Origin: Marinilabilia sp. UBA5340
Lineage (GTDB): Bacteria > Bacteroidota > Bacteroidia > Bacteroidales > Marinilabiliaceae
Assembly (NCBI GenBank): GCA_002411085.1
Contig: DHQK01000211.1
Span: forward strand, 27,996-71,354
Length of the DNA: 43,359 nucleotides
Direction: 5' to 3'
A program made the position numbers and the translations under genes. Within the stretch, counting starts at the first letter, position 1, and each line of letters starts with the position of its first letter. Below the pieces are notes generated by a model. It was not told the DNA's origin. It searched no databases and saw only the letters and a program-made list of their open reading frames with translations. Shown here piece after piece: positions 33,053-41,495 of the stretch.

Positions 33053-34477
33053 TTAATCTTCTTGTGGATCAACAACTATAATGTTTCTGAAATAACAAAC
33101 CACCCTGCCATCATCCAGTTTTGTAGCGCAGGAAATCTGATAGTTACCGGGTGTTTTGTATTGGTATTCAATATTCCTGCCAATTCTGTTTTCTCCGTCA
33201 CCCATTTTCCACCAAAAGACCGGATCTGTAGCCAAATCTTCCATTTTTATAGGATCAGCGACCATCTGAAAGGGTTCATTGGTTTGGATTGTATCGGGGA
33301 CTTCAAACCAGATTTGACGGGTCTTTTCTAACTTCAGGTTGTAAGAGGCTACCGAGAAAAGGTCTTCGTTAAGCAGGGTGTCCACGACATTCAGGTTGAT
33401 TAGGTAATTGCCGGGGCCGGGGAAACAATGGTCGACTTCAAGCCCTCTGGCCTGCTGTCCGTCACCAAAATTCCATCTATAAATATAAGGTAAAGTATCC
33501 GATTTAAAAGGGCCGTTTTCGAAAAAAGTGAAGCAGTAATTGTCTTCAACCACTTCCTGGGGATCGGAACAGTTCATTTGAGGAAGTGTAAAGCGATAAA
33601 TATTGTCATCTCCATCTCTGTCCGAAGCAAAAAAACCCCATTTCTCATCATTGCTGATGTAGCAGGAGAAATCGTTGGAAAAGCTGTTGATTGGTTCAGG
33701 TAAGGCCACAGGCCGTGCATCTGAATCTTGCCAGTCGATGTAGTATAAGTTGAATCCGCCTGTTTCCTGATGACCATCAGAAGTAAAATAGAGTTTGCCT
33801 GATGGGTGGATAAAAGGAAAAAGTTCTTTGCCAGCGGTGTTAATGTGTTTTCCAATATTGCGGGGAGTGCTCCATTGATCACCTTTTTTCTCTGATACGT
33901 AGATGTCGGTGCCACCTTCTCCCTCGTCCATGTCTGAAACAAAAAACAGGAGCCGTCCGTCTTCTGACAAAGAAGGCTGACCGGCAGAGCTACGCCCCGG
34001 GATATTGAGTTGTAACTCCTGGTAACGGGGCCAACCATTGTTTTTCTTTTCTGCTATGTAAAGGGATAGAGGGTTTGTACTTTCATTTTTTTTACGTGTA
34101 CCGGTTTTGTTGCTTTTGTTGTGAGTGGCTATTAAGAAAGAGCCATTCGCTGAGAAAGTAAGCGGGCCCGCATTGAATCTTGGCTGATCAGGGGGAGCAA
34201 ACAAAGTGGTTTTTCCGATAGTACTGTCTTCTTTTAGAGGAGCCTGAAATACGCGGTACAGTAATTCGTCATCCTGATTCAGGTAAGTGACCAATAAATT
34301 GGTTCGGCGATTGGAAATAAAATAGAGTACCGAATCCTGCATGGTTGGCGCCAATTCGCTATTCACCGGGGTGTTGATGCCGGATAGAGGTTCAACCATT
34401 ATTTCCTGAGCGAAAGATCGGTCGTGAAATATGAGTGATGATAAAATTAGAAGAATGAATATTGTTTTTCGGGCCAT
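33053..34477 (-). CDS. Secreted PD40 beta-propeller and PKD-domain protein
   Basis: From the ATG at 34477 the protein has 474 residues with a signal peptide ending near SFAQ (24). The first part (about 30-310) holds PD40/WD40-like propeller blades (VLYFISNRRTN, GRLLFFVSDMDEGEGGTDIY, GKLYFTSDGHQETGGFNLYY, WGFFASDRDGDDNIYRF). Two PKD-like domains follow (YRWNFGDGQQARG and FWWKMGDGENRIG). Related proteins in T9SS clusters (PorE-like) end in an OmpA peptidoglycan-binding domain, which is missing here. A frame opening 61 codons earlier, inside the PorP/SprF gene, is rejected because it buries the signal peptide. It is 10 bases after the PorP/SprF stop. Confidence 0.82.
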   Translation of the reverse strand: MARKTIFILLILSSLIFHDRSFAQEIMVEPLSGINTPVNSELAPTMQDSVLYFISNRRTNLLVTYLNQDDELLYRVFQAPLKEDSTIGKTTLFAPPDQPRFNAGPLTFSANGSFLIATHNKSNKTGTRKKNESTNPLSLYIAEKKNNGWPRYQELQLNIPGRSSAGQPSLSEDGRLLFFVSDMDEGEGGTDIYVSEKKGDQWSTPRNIGKHINTAGKELFPFIHPSGKLYFTSDGHQETGGFNLYYIDWQDSDARPVALPEPINSFSNDFSCYISNDEKWGFFASDRDGDDNIYRFTLPQMNCSDPQEVVEDNYCFTFFENGPFKSDTLPYIYRWNFGDGQQARGLEVDHCFPGPGNYLINLNVVDTLLNEDLFSVASYNLKLEKTRQIWFEVPDTIQTNEPFQMVADPIKMEDLATDPVFWWKMGDGENRIGRNIEYQYKTPGNYQISCATKLDDGRVVCYFRNIIVVDPQED

Positions 34478-34487
34478 AATTCTGGTT

Positions 34488-35399
34488 TTAGAAGAACTTG
34501 GGACTTGGTGTGTTGATTTTATATCCGAAATCATATTGTAATGAGATTTCGTGGCTTCCCTGATTGAAGTTGCCAATATCACCCAGGGAATAATCGTACG
34601 AGTAGGCCATACGAAGCTGAGGCAGGATTTGCCATCCTGTATGAAAAACAACCTCTTCACGTGTACGGTACGTAATCCCTCCCCAAATCATTTTGTTGTA
34701 AATTACAGATCCGGACAGATCTGCCCAACTCCCTGTTTCCTGATTGGCTTTCACCAAAAAAGAAGGTTGGAAAATAATCGAAGATGATAGGTCAAACAGG
34801 TATCCACCTGTAACCATTATGTCTGTTTTTTGAAGATCCAACTCGGTACCTTCCAGAGTTTCAAAGTCGTGGGAGAATAATTCCGGCAAAGAAATTCCTC
34901 CGAAAAACCTTTCGTTATATATGCTCCAGCCAAAACCTGCCTGTGGCCCGTTGGATGTTTCATTTCCTCCAAATGCGGGGTCTCCGGCATCTTCCAGTGT
35001 CACCTCATTCCAGTTGATTTGGTAACTTGAGAAGCCACCCGAGAGACTGAATGCCATCCAGGTATAAGGATTTACTTTAACCCTATAGGTGTAAGCCAAA
35101 GTCGCTCCCATATTGTTTTTGATGGCAAATTTCTCATTGAAAACCTGAATACCCAGTGCCATGTTAGGGTTTTTCAGTGGTGTATGCCCCGTGAAATATT
35201 GGGCCTGCGGAGATTGTGGAAGTCCGGCCCATTGTTTGCGAAATGAACCAAAAACACTAAGTACCTCCCGGGATCCGGCAAATGCTGTGTTTATGGCAAA
35301 CCTGTTGTGCATATATTGACTCAATGTCATGGCTTTCTGTCCCGACATCGAAATCGTTAGCAGGATAAAAACAGATAGAATGAGGCCCTTTGTTCTCAT
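34488..35399 (-). CDS. Type IX secretion system PorP/SprF family outer-membrane protein
   Basis: The 303 residues have a signal peptide (about 1-20) and then the PorP/SprF hallmark: the conserved start LSQYMHNRFAINTAFAGS, followed by SVFGSFRKQWAGLPQSPQAQ and TGHTPLKNPNMALGIQVF. The rest alternates in membrane strands and ends NTPSPKFF after a barrel-like pattern. In Flavobacterium SprF is needed for export and surface attachment of the type B cargo SprB, and PorP/SprF proteins are commonly encoded next to a type B substrate, as here, where the cargo gene ends 13 bases upstream. It is therefore most likely a dedicated partner of that cargo rather than the core machine component. Confidence 0.92.
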   Translation of the reverse strand: MRTKGLILSVFILLTISMSGQKAMTLSQYMHNRFAINTAFAGSREVLSVFGSFRKQWAGLPQSPQAQYFTGHTPLKNPNMALGIQVFNEKFAIKNNMGATLAYTYRVKVNPYTWMAFSLSGGFSSYQINWNEVTLEDAGDPAFGGNETSNGPQAGFGWSIYNERFFGGISLPELFSHDFETLEGTELDLQKTDIMVTGGYLFDLSSSIIFQPSFLVKANQETGSWADLSGSVIYNKMIWGGITYRTREEVVFHTGWQILPQLRMAYSYDYSLGDIGNFNQGSHEISLQYDFGYKINTPSPKFF

Positions 35400-35412
35400 T
35401 TGTCAGGGGGTT

Positions 35413-37620
35413 TTAATAGTTGCGTTTGATGACTATGTAATCTTTAATGGGATCGATTCCGTCTCCTTCGAATATGAAATAATAGATTCCGTTTTCAAGT
35501 GGTTCCCCATTGTTTTCTGTTCCATTCCATTGATTGCCTTCTTCCAGATTGGTTTTTCTGAATACCACTTTGCCATTTTGGTCAAAAACAACCAGCTCAT
35601 TTTGAGGAATGGTGTGCGCTCCTTTTATGGAAAAGTAATCGTTCAATCCGTCCTGGTTGGGAGAGATTCCGGTATGATAGGTCAGGCCTTTGATGGTAAT
35701 GGTCAGTTGATCCTTATCTTCTGGACAGGCGCCATTACTGACTGTCCAGTCAAGTGTTACGGTACCATGTTTCAGTCCTGTGAGCAGGGCATCAGTGCTT
35801 CCGGGATTTGTAAGGCTTCCCGAACCTGATACAATATACCATTCTCCGGCCCATTCTTCGGTGGATGCAACCGGAAGTCTGGCATGCAGAGGAGTTTCAT
35901 CCTGATTAAAGAGGGTGAAATCTTTTCCGGCATAAGCGACAGGTGCTTCATCGAAACGAACCAGAATGTCATCCGATGCTGTGCAGAGGCCGTTCACCTC
36001 TGTCCAATTCAGCGTGTATTCACCATAATTGCTTTGCTGGTAGGTGGCTTTGGGGTTGTCTGTTTCGTTGTTGAGTATGGAGCCTGATGAGAATTGCCAT
36101 TCACCTGATTGCGCTTCGTTTGACTGTTGTGCATTTAGTTTTAGTTCAAGGCCACAGACTGCGGTGTCATTGCCGGCAAAAGTAGCAGGCATCTGGTCTA
36201 CCAGCACTGTCAAAATTTGGCCGGGTTGGGATTCGCATCCAAAGTTGTCAGTGATGGAGGTGATTTCGATAGTATTGTTTGCAGTTGGTGATGTAATAAG
36301 TATCGATGAAGCATTTTCAAAGGTTGCAGATTCCGGAATTTCTTCTGTTAAATATTCCAACGTCCAGGGACCGTTGTTTGGGGCTATGGAAAACGGGAAC
36401 TCCGCATCGCTTCCTTCGCAAATGCGTGTTTCTTTTTTTGTAAAATTGATGACGGGCAACTCTTTAAAGGTGACCACCACCTCATCACTGTTTTTGCATC
36501 CATTATTGTTTTCTGTCCAGGTAAGCAGATAATTGCCCTGCTCTGTGGCGCTAATCTGGCTGTTAGGGTCTGATGGAGAAGAAATGATTATCTGACTGTT
36601 TTCGGAGGACCATTCTCCTGTGCCTTTGTCAGCAATGGCACTCATTGAGGTGATCAAACCACAGGAAAGGAAATCCTCTCCGGCATCGGTTGCTGGTTGA
36701 AGGTCTGTGACTGTTGCGCTTCCTGATAAGTCTTCGGGATTCGATATGCAACCGTTTACATCTTTGATCCAAAGGATAGAATAGGTGGTTTCTCCTTCGA
36801 CCGTAACATTTTCTGAGTGACTGGCAGAGGAAGAGGTTCCGGTAATTTCATTGTTGTTATTATCAATGAGGGCATATTCCCATGGGCTGTCGGTGCCTTC
36901 AAAGGCCAGGTCAATTGCAGCAGATTGGGGGGAAGTACCGCATACCTCAGATGTGGTAGAAATTGAGGCGGCCGGATTTCCTCTGAGTATTACATTGACA
37001 TTATCCTGCGCATTACAGGCTCCGTTTGTCTGCGAAAATGTAAGCGGAAATGTTCCGGTTGACAAAGCGCTAAAATGACTGTCCGTAGCATTCGGATCGG
37101 AAAGAGTACCTTGAGCAGGCGATTCCCATACATAATCTGAAGAAAGTGGATCCGGTGTGGCATTTAAAACTGCTGTCAATCCGCATGAGTCGATTTCTGC
37201 TCCTGCATCGGGAGAAGGCATGGCCCAATTGGTAAATGTGATGCCTGTGTCAGTAGTAGGAATCCAATTGTTACCATCGTTGGATACATCGGTAATTTGA
37301 ATCTGAAAAGATTCATTGGGTTGGCCATCAGGAATAGAAACACCTACGGTGAAGTTGTGTTGGTAAACATTGTTGGCATCCAGATCTTCTGCATAAATAT
37401 AACCGGTGGATTCCTCTATGGTATTCGGTTGCGACCGGTATTTGAACATAAATGGCGTATTACCATAAAACTTTATATCAATATTGACCTCTACTGAAGA
37501 GTTGTTGCAGACATCAATGTCTCCGCTGATTATTTCCGCATCAAGACTGTTTTGAGCATAAGAAAAAGCAGAAATTGTCCAAAGAACCGGAAGGAGGAAG
37601 AGTGTTTTTATTTTGCCCAT
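35413..37620 (-). CDS. Surface protein with Ig/PKD-like repeats and T9SS type B C-terminal sorting domain
   Basis: The 735-residue protein has a signal peptide (about 1-22), an N-terminal strand-rich region and four related repeats of about 75-85 residues, the first three beginning DAGxExxxCGL or a variant and ending in a strand followed by NGxC (for example TFAGNDTAVCGLELKLNAQQ). The final 90 residues form the gliding-motility-type domain (type B sorting signal): GISPNQDGLNDYFSIKG, VVFDQNGKVVFRK, GIYYFIF and DYIVIKR. This predicts export through T9SS to the cell surface. Paired cysteines suggest disulfides. The ligand is unknown; adhesin-like or matrix roles are possible. It heads the operon behind a promoter candidate at 37679-37712. 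Confidence 0.9.
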   Translation of the reverse strand: MGKIKTLFLLPVLWTISAFSYAQNSLDAEIISGDIDVCNNSSVEVNIDIKFYGNTPFMFKYRSQPNTIEESTGYIYAEDLDANNVYQHNFTVGVSIPDGQPNESFQIQITDVSNDGNNWIPTTDTGITFTNWAMPSPDAGAEIDSCGLTAVLNATPDPLSSDYVWESPAQGTLSDPNATDSHFSALSTGTFPLTFSQTNGACNAQDNVNVILRGNPAASISTTSEVCGTSPQSAAIDLAFEGTDSPWEYALIDNNNNEITGTSSSASHSENVTVEGETTYSILWIKDVNGCISNPEDLSGSATVTDLQPATDAGEDFLSCGLITSMSAIADKGTGEWSSENSQIIISSPSDPNSQISATEQGNYLLTWTENNNGCKNSDEVVVTFKELPVINFTKKETRICEGSDAEFPFSIAPNNGPWTLEYLTEEIPESATFENASSILITSPTANNTIEITSITDNFGCESQPGQILTVLVDQMPATFAGNDTAVCGLELKLNAQQSNEAQSGEWQFSSGSILNNETDNPKATYQQSNYGEYTLNWTEVNGLCTASDDILVRFDEAPVAYAGKDFTLFNQDETPLHARLPVASTEEWAGEWYIVSGSGSLTNPGSTDALLTGLKHGTVTLDWTVSNGACPEDKDQLTITIKGLTYHTGISPNQDGLNDYFSIKGAHTIPQNELVVFDQNGKVVFRKTNLEEGNQWNGTENNGEPLENGIYYFIFEGDGIDPIKDYIVIKRNY

Positions 37621-37678
37621 TTTTTGATGTTACTGAAAATTCGACCCCAAAATTTCAAGTGATTGAACCACCTGTCTA

Positions 37679-37712
37679 CAAACCTAATAAAAAAACTTAA
37701 TGTAAAGTACAA
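37679..37712 (-). promoter_or_regulatory. Candidate promoter of the five-gene T9SS operon
   Basis: On the minus strand TAGGTTTG (37686-37679) matches the -7 box and TTG (37712-37710) lies 23 bases upstream, slightly wide for a -33 box. The leader would be about 50 bases. Confidence 0.45.
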
Positions 37713-37745
37713 TTATTCAGTTCTATAAAGGTTTTTTGTAAATAG

Positions 37746-37775
37746 AAATGGCCTGTTCATCAAAAAACAGCCTTT
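37746..37775 (-). terminator. Possible terminator after the thioredoxin-like gene
   Basis: On the minus strand an eight-to-ten pair stem with one bulge (AACAGGCC against GGCTGTT) starts about 20 bases after the stop at 37795. The following bases are T-rich but not a clean T run. Confidence 0.4.
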
Positions 37776-37794
37776 ATTTGCGGCAAAATATAGG

Positions 37795-39252
37795 TCAGGG
37801 GCCAAAAATTGACTCACGAGTAGAAGGAGTTTTTCTTTGCTGTTCCCGCTCGTATGCTCTGTATTGTTTTACGAAGTTATCATGAAAATTTTCTCCGGGA
37901 GCAGGTGCCGGGGATAACACAAGTTTTCCTTCAGGATTTATCAGGAAGTATTGAGGAACAGCCCTAATGTTGTATTTGTTAAGGATATTCGCATTCATCC
38001 CAAAATGGAGAAATGTCCATTGGTAGTCGGATTCATCCACAAAGCTCGCTGCGTTGTCATAATTTTCATCAATCAATACGGTGACAATCTCCAGATCCCG
38101 ACCAAAAGCTTCATAGAACCGGGGCATTAGTCTGAGCTCGCGCCTGCATGTGTAGTTTTCGGTGTGCATGAAGTTGAGGTAGACAAATTTTCCCTGAAAA
38201 TCTTTAAGCCGCTTTGTTTCCATTTCAAAGTTCATGAGTGAAAAATCGGGTGCCGGTGACCCGGGTTTCAAAGCTCCGATTTTTCTGACAACATTTCTGG
38301 CTGTTGTTTTTATATTTTCTGTGGAGGCACTGTCTGCAGCTTGCACCATTAGTTGCAAGGCTCTGTCGGGCGATAGTAATTGTTCGTGGTAGCTTTGATA
38401 TATAGTCCACAGGGATAACAGTTCAGCCAGATCTACCCTCTGGTAGACGCTGTCTTCCCGAATAGAACGAACAATTTTTGGAAAGGAAAGAGGAGGAGTA
38501 ATGTCTTTTTCCAGTGTTTTGCGGGCAAATCCCCGAAACACATCTTTGAATGTATCCCAGTAAGCAGGGAGATTAAACTGGACGGGATTTTTGGAAAAAT
38601 AGTTTTGAATGATATCTTTCTCCAGATTCCTGCTACTCAACATGCGTAGTCGGGCATACCTGAATAATTTATGGCTCTCAAAAAAGGGATCCCCGTTATT
38701 TGGATAGCGCACTTCCAGTGAATCAATAATAGTTTCTACAGCTTTTTTATTCTTGGAAGCCATTATGCGAATAGCCTTGGTATCCAGTTGATAATAGAAA
38801 TCATCATCGAAATCTCTGATTTGTGCATTCAGGTCAGTACTGTCCCGGTTCATTATTCCAAGCGAGATGGGTTCGGGTTCAAAAAATGGATTTAGTTTTT
38901 GAGCCTGGGGTACGGGATGAAAAGGTGGAAGTTTGAGTTGATAATTTTCTCCGGGCTGCAGGTATAGAAATCCTCTGAAGTTTCCCAGATCGGCATAAGC
39001 ATAAGTAGTTTTCTCGAGTGGAAAAGAAAAGGAGAAATGGCCTGTTGAGTCGACTTTTATGGAAAACAATTCTTCTTCTTCATAGGTCAGATAATTTTGG
39101 TAATGTTCAAAAACAAGAACCATGTTCTTGTAATCAGGAGCATGCCCAAAAACCCTTGTCTGTTTTTCCTGGGCCATGGAGTGGGATCCCAAAGTTACAG
39201 ACATGAGTAAAATGAAAATATATTTGAAGAAAAACTGCGTGCGTGGAATCAT
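37795..39252 (-). CDS. Secreted thioredoxin-like (TlpA/redoxin family) protein with a single active-site cysteine
   Basis: The 485 residues have a signal peptide ending near SMAQ (28), a DUF-like helical middle (about 130-330) and a C-terminal TlpA-type domain (about 331-470) starting GSPAPDFSLMNFE. In Bacteroidetes relatives the active site reads WCxxC. Here the corresponding place is HTENYTCRREL: Asn replaces the first cysteine and only Cys369 remains. The later cis-proline region RAVPQYFLINPEG is intact. A plain dithiol oxidoreductase role is therefore unlikely; a one-cysteine peroxidase-like or binding role is possible. It follows coaD on the same strand after 38 bases and is probably cotranscribed with it. 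Confidence 0.85.
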   Translation of the reverse strand: MIPRTQFFFKYIFILLMSVTLGSHSMAQEKQTRVFGHAPDYKNMVLVFEHYQNYLTYEEEELFSIKVDSTGHFSFSFPLEKTTYAYADLGNFRGFLYLQPGENYQLKLPPFHPVPQAQKLNPFFEPEPISLGIMNRDSTDLNAQIRDFDDDFYYQLDTKAIRIMASKNKKAVETIIDSLEVRYPNNGDPFFESHKLFRYARLRMLSSRNLEKDIIQNYFSKNPVQFNLPAYWDTFKDVFRGFARKTLEKDITPPLSFPKIVRSIREDSVYQRVDLAELLSLWTIYQSYHEQLLSPDRALQLMVQAADSASTENIKTTARNVVRKIGALKPGSPAPDFSLMNFEMETKRLKDFQGKFVYLNFMHTENYTCRRELRLMPRFYEAFGRDLEIVTVLIDENYDNAASFVDESDYQWTFLHFGMNANILNKYNIRAVPQYFLINPEGKLVLSPAPAPGENFHDNFVKQYRAYEREQQRKTPSTRESIFGP

Positions 39253-39290
39253 TCGTTTTTTTATTGCCTTAAAACATGAATCGTGCCAAT

Positions 39291-39776
39291 TTATAATTGT
39301 TCCCTACTCACTCTCGCTACCGGAATTTTAATTTTTTCCGGGATAAATTTGGATGCATCCCCTCCATGCTTTAAAATATCTCGGACAATAGAAGAGTTGA
39401 CCGGTGTATGCTCGGGAGAGGTGAGTAAAAACACGGTGTCTATTCCGGACATGGATTTATTTACCTGAGCAATAGCGCGTTCGTATTCGAAGTCGGCTGA
39501 AGTACGAATGCCTCGTAGAATAAAACCGCAACCCATTTCTTTTGCAAAATCCACCGTTAGCCCTTCATAAGTTACTACCTCAATGGTTTTCTCTCCTTCA
39601 AAAACTGATTGTATCCATTCGACCCTTTGTCTGACGGGGAAAAAATCCTTTTTATTGGCATTGAATCCTATTGCAATATATATTTTGTCGAATAAGGAGA
39701 GGCCTCTTCTGACAATATTTTCATGGCCGACTGTGAAGGGATCAAATGATCCGGGGAATAGTGCTGTCTTTTGCAT
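39291..39776 (-). CDS. coaD: Phosphopantetheine adenylyltransferase
   Basis: CoaD makes dephospho-CoA from 4'-phosphopantetheine and ATP, the fourth step of CoA synthesis. The 161 residues match the family length. Seen motifs are the nucleotidyltransferase start FPGSFDPFTVGHENI with the (T/H)xGH ATP site, the LRGIRTSADFEYERAIAQVN substrate region and the C-terminal NSSIVRDI. It lies between the methyltransferase-glycosyltransferase gene and the secreted thioredoxin-like gene. The 190 bases upstream are AT-rich and show no clear promoter. Confidence 0.97.
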   Translation of the reverse strand: MQKTALFPGSFDPFTVGHENIVRRGLSLFDKIYIAIGFNANKKDFFPVRQRVEWIQSVFEGEKTIEVVTYEGLTVDFAKEMGCGFILRGIRTSADFEYERAIAQVNKSMSGIDTVFLLTSPEHTPVNSSIVRDILKHGGDASKFIPEKIKIPVARVSREQL

Positions 39777-39966
39777 ATCTCCTGGTTTTCCGTGTTTTGA
39801 TTTTTTTTAATCAGGCTAAATTTTGTGGGCATTTCAATGGTGTAAAAATCTTAAAAAATAGTCAGAACACCAATTTCCGAACCTTGTTAAATGTTGCGAT
39901 CCTTTATGCGAGAGGTGGATTTTTCTGTTTTGCACGTCCTTAGTCTTTGATTTAATCTTTGGGAAT

Positions 39967-41487
39967 TTACCAAAATTTGATCTTTGCTGCTGCAAATGCT
40001 GCCATTTTCAGTAGTATAAAACCATGTGAAAAGCGACTGATATTGGTGTCACCATACTTCCTTTCCTGATATCGAATTGGGAGATCGATTATTTTTAAAT
40101 TCAACTTGTAAGCACCAAACAGCAGATCAAAGTCTCCAAAAGGATCAAATTCACCAAAGAATGGTCGATTGGCGGCAAGCAGCAGGTAGTCCGATTTATA
40201 CATGACCTTTGTTCCACACAAAGTATCTTTCACTGGTTGTTCCAGTAACCAGGAAAAAAGCATGCTGAAGAAATAATTGCCTGCTGTATTTAAGGGACGC
40301 ATCGCATTTTTCGCCATGGGGTAGACCAGTCGTACTCCATTGATGAAGTCCCCTTTATTGTTGGTTAGTGCATCATAAAACCGGGGAAGGTCTTCGGGAG
40401 GTACTGTCAGGTCAGCATCCAGAATCATCAGTATGTCTCCTTTAGCTTCTTTGTATCCGGTCCTCACCGCATCGCCTTTCCCTTTGCCGGGTTGCTGAAT
40501 GGCTTTGATGTCATGCGTTGCTGCATACTTTTCCTGCATTGCCAGTATTGTCTCCCAGGTGTGATCGGTGGAATTTCCTTCTACAAATATGATTTCGACA
40601 TGACTCCCAAATGCGGGAATTCGTTGAATGGCCGCTTCAATGTTGCCGGCTTCGTTTCTGGCAGGTATGATAACACTGGTGGAAGATTTCACTGAGATAT
40701 TATCAGCAGGAAAAGGACGGGCAAACAGATAGTTGTTGAGAGATAAGTGTCTGATTGCCGGAAGCCGGGAGATGACGTGATTGAAAAGCCAGGAGATCCC
40801 CGGAATGTTAAACGGAATCAGCATGCTCTTATTGACACGGTAAGTCTCAAAACCAGCGAGATAAAGCAGGTTTTTTAAGTCGTTGGTGGAAAGCCAGTTT
40901 TGTAAAGGAGATTTTCTTTTCAGGTGAAGGCGTTCGGCCAGGCGTAAAACGGGTTCCCAGAGGCGATTGTAATACGTGACAATGATTCTGGTTCCCGGAT
41001 GACTCACTTTTTGCAGTTCCCGCAATGATTTTTCAACATCGGGCAGAACTCCAACAAGATTTGACAGTATAATGGTGTCGAACTTTTCGGGTAGGTTTAT
41101 CTGTTCGGCCCGCATTGTGTGGAAACGGATGTGGGGGTATTGACTTTTTGCAATTTTTATCATTTCCGGACTGAAGTCGATTCCGGTTTTTTCTCGGGCA
41201 TCCAACTTGTGAAGCAGTTCACCTGTTGCACATCCAATTTCCAGTACTTTATGTTCTGCCGGAATGAAATAATTGCAAAGGCGGGTAATGCTATCCCAGT
41301 AATATGATTTCTTTTTCCTGTATCTTTGCCACGTTTTCGCAGCATTATTGTAATATTCAAGTATGTGATTCATGTCTGTGTATGCTGTTTTTTTACCAAA
41401 CCTTTCGGGTAAAGCCACTTCAGTTATATTCTGATCTGATGTTATATTCTTCTGATTTTCCCGTAAGTAAATACAGAAAAGATTCAT
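39967..41487 (-). CDS. Fusion of SAM-dependent methyltransferase and family 2 glycosyltransferase
   Basis: The 506-residue protein has two enzymes in one chain. Residues about 40-260 are a class I methyltransferase with motif I VLEIGCATGELL, GIDFSPEMI and TIILSNLVGVL. Residues about 270-506 are a GT-A glycosyltransferase of the dolichol-phosphate-mannose synthase type: SVIIPARNEAGNIEAAI, the metal-binding ILDADLTVPPEDL, the GKGKGDAVRTGYKEAKGD segment and CGTKVMYKSDYLLL. No C-terminal membrane anchor is obvious. The acceptor is probably a lipid carrier, inferred only. The ATG at 41487 lies eight bases after the upstream gene; a second in-frame ATG at 41373, closer to where homology starts, is an alternative. 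Confidence 0.87.
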   Translation of the reverse strand: MNLFCIYLRENQKNITSDQNITEVALPERFGKKTAYTDMNHILEYYNNAAKTWQRYRKKKSYYWDSITRLCNYFIPAEHKVLEIGCATGELLHKLDAREKTGIDFSPEMIKIAKSQYPHIRFHTMRAEQINLPEKFDTIILSNLVGVLPDVEKSLRELQKVSHPGTRIIVTYYNRLWEPVLRLAERLHLKRKSPLQNWLSTNDLKNLLYLAGFETYRVNKSMLIPFNIPGISWLFNHVISRLPAIRHLSLNNYLFARPFPADNISVKSSTSVIIPARNEAGNIEAAIQRIPAFGSHVEIIFVEGNSTDHTWETILAMQEKYAATHDIKAIQQPGKGKGDAVRTGYKEAKGDILMILDADLTVPPEDLPRFYDALTNNKGDFINGVRLVYPMAKNAMRPLNTAGNYFFSMLFSWLLEQPVKDTLCGTKVMYKSDYLLLAANRPFFGEFDPFGDFDLLFGAYKLNLKIIDLPIRYQERKYGDTNISRFSHGFILLKMAAFAAAKIKFW

Positions 41488-41495
41488 AGGTATAA

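Noticed and set aside
34478..34660. Longer start for the PD40/PKD protein
   Set aside because: It would overlap the PorP/SprF gene by 173 bases and place a clear signal peptide in the interior.
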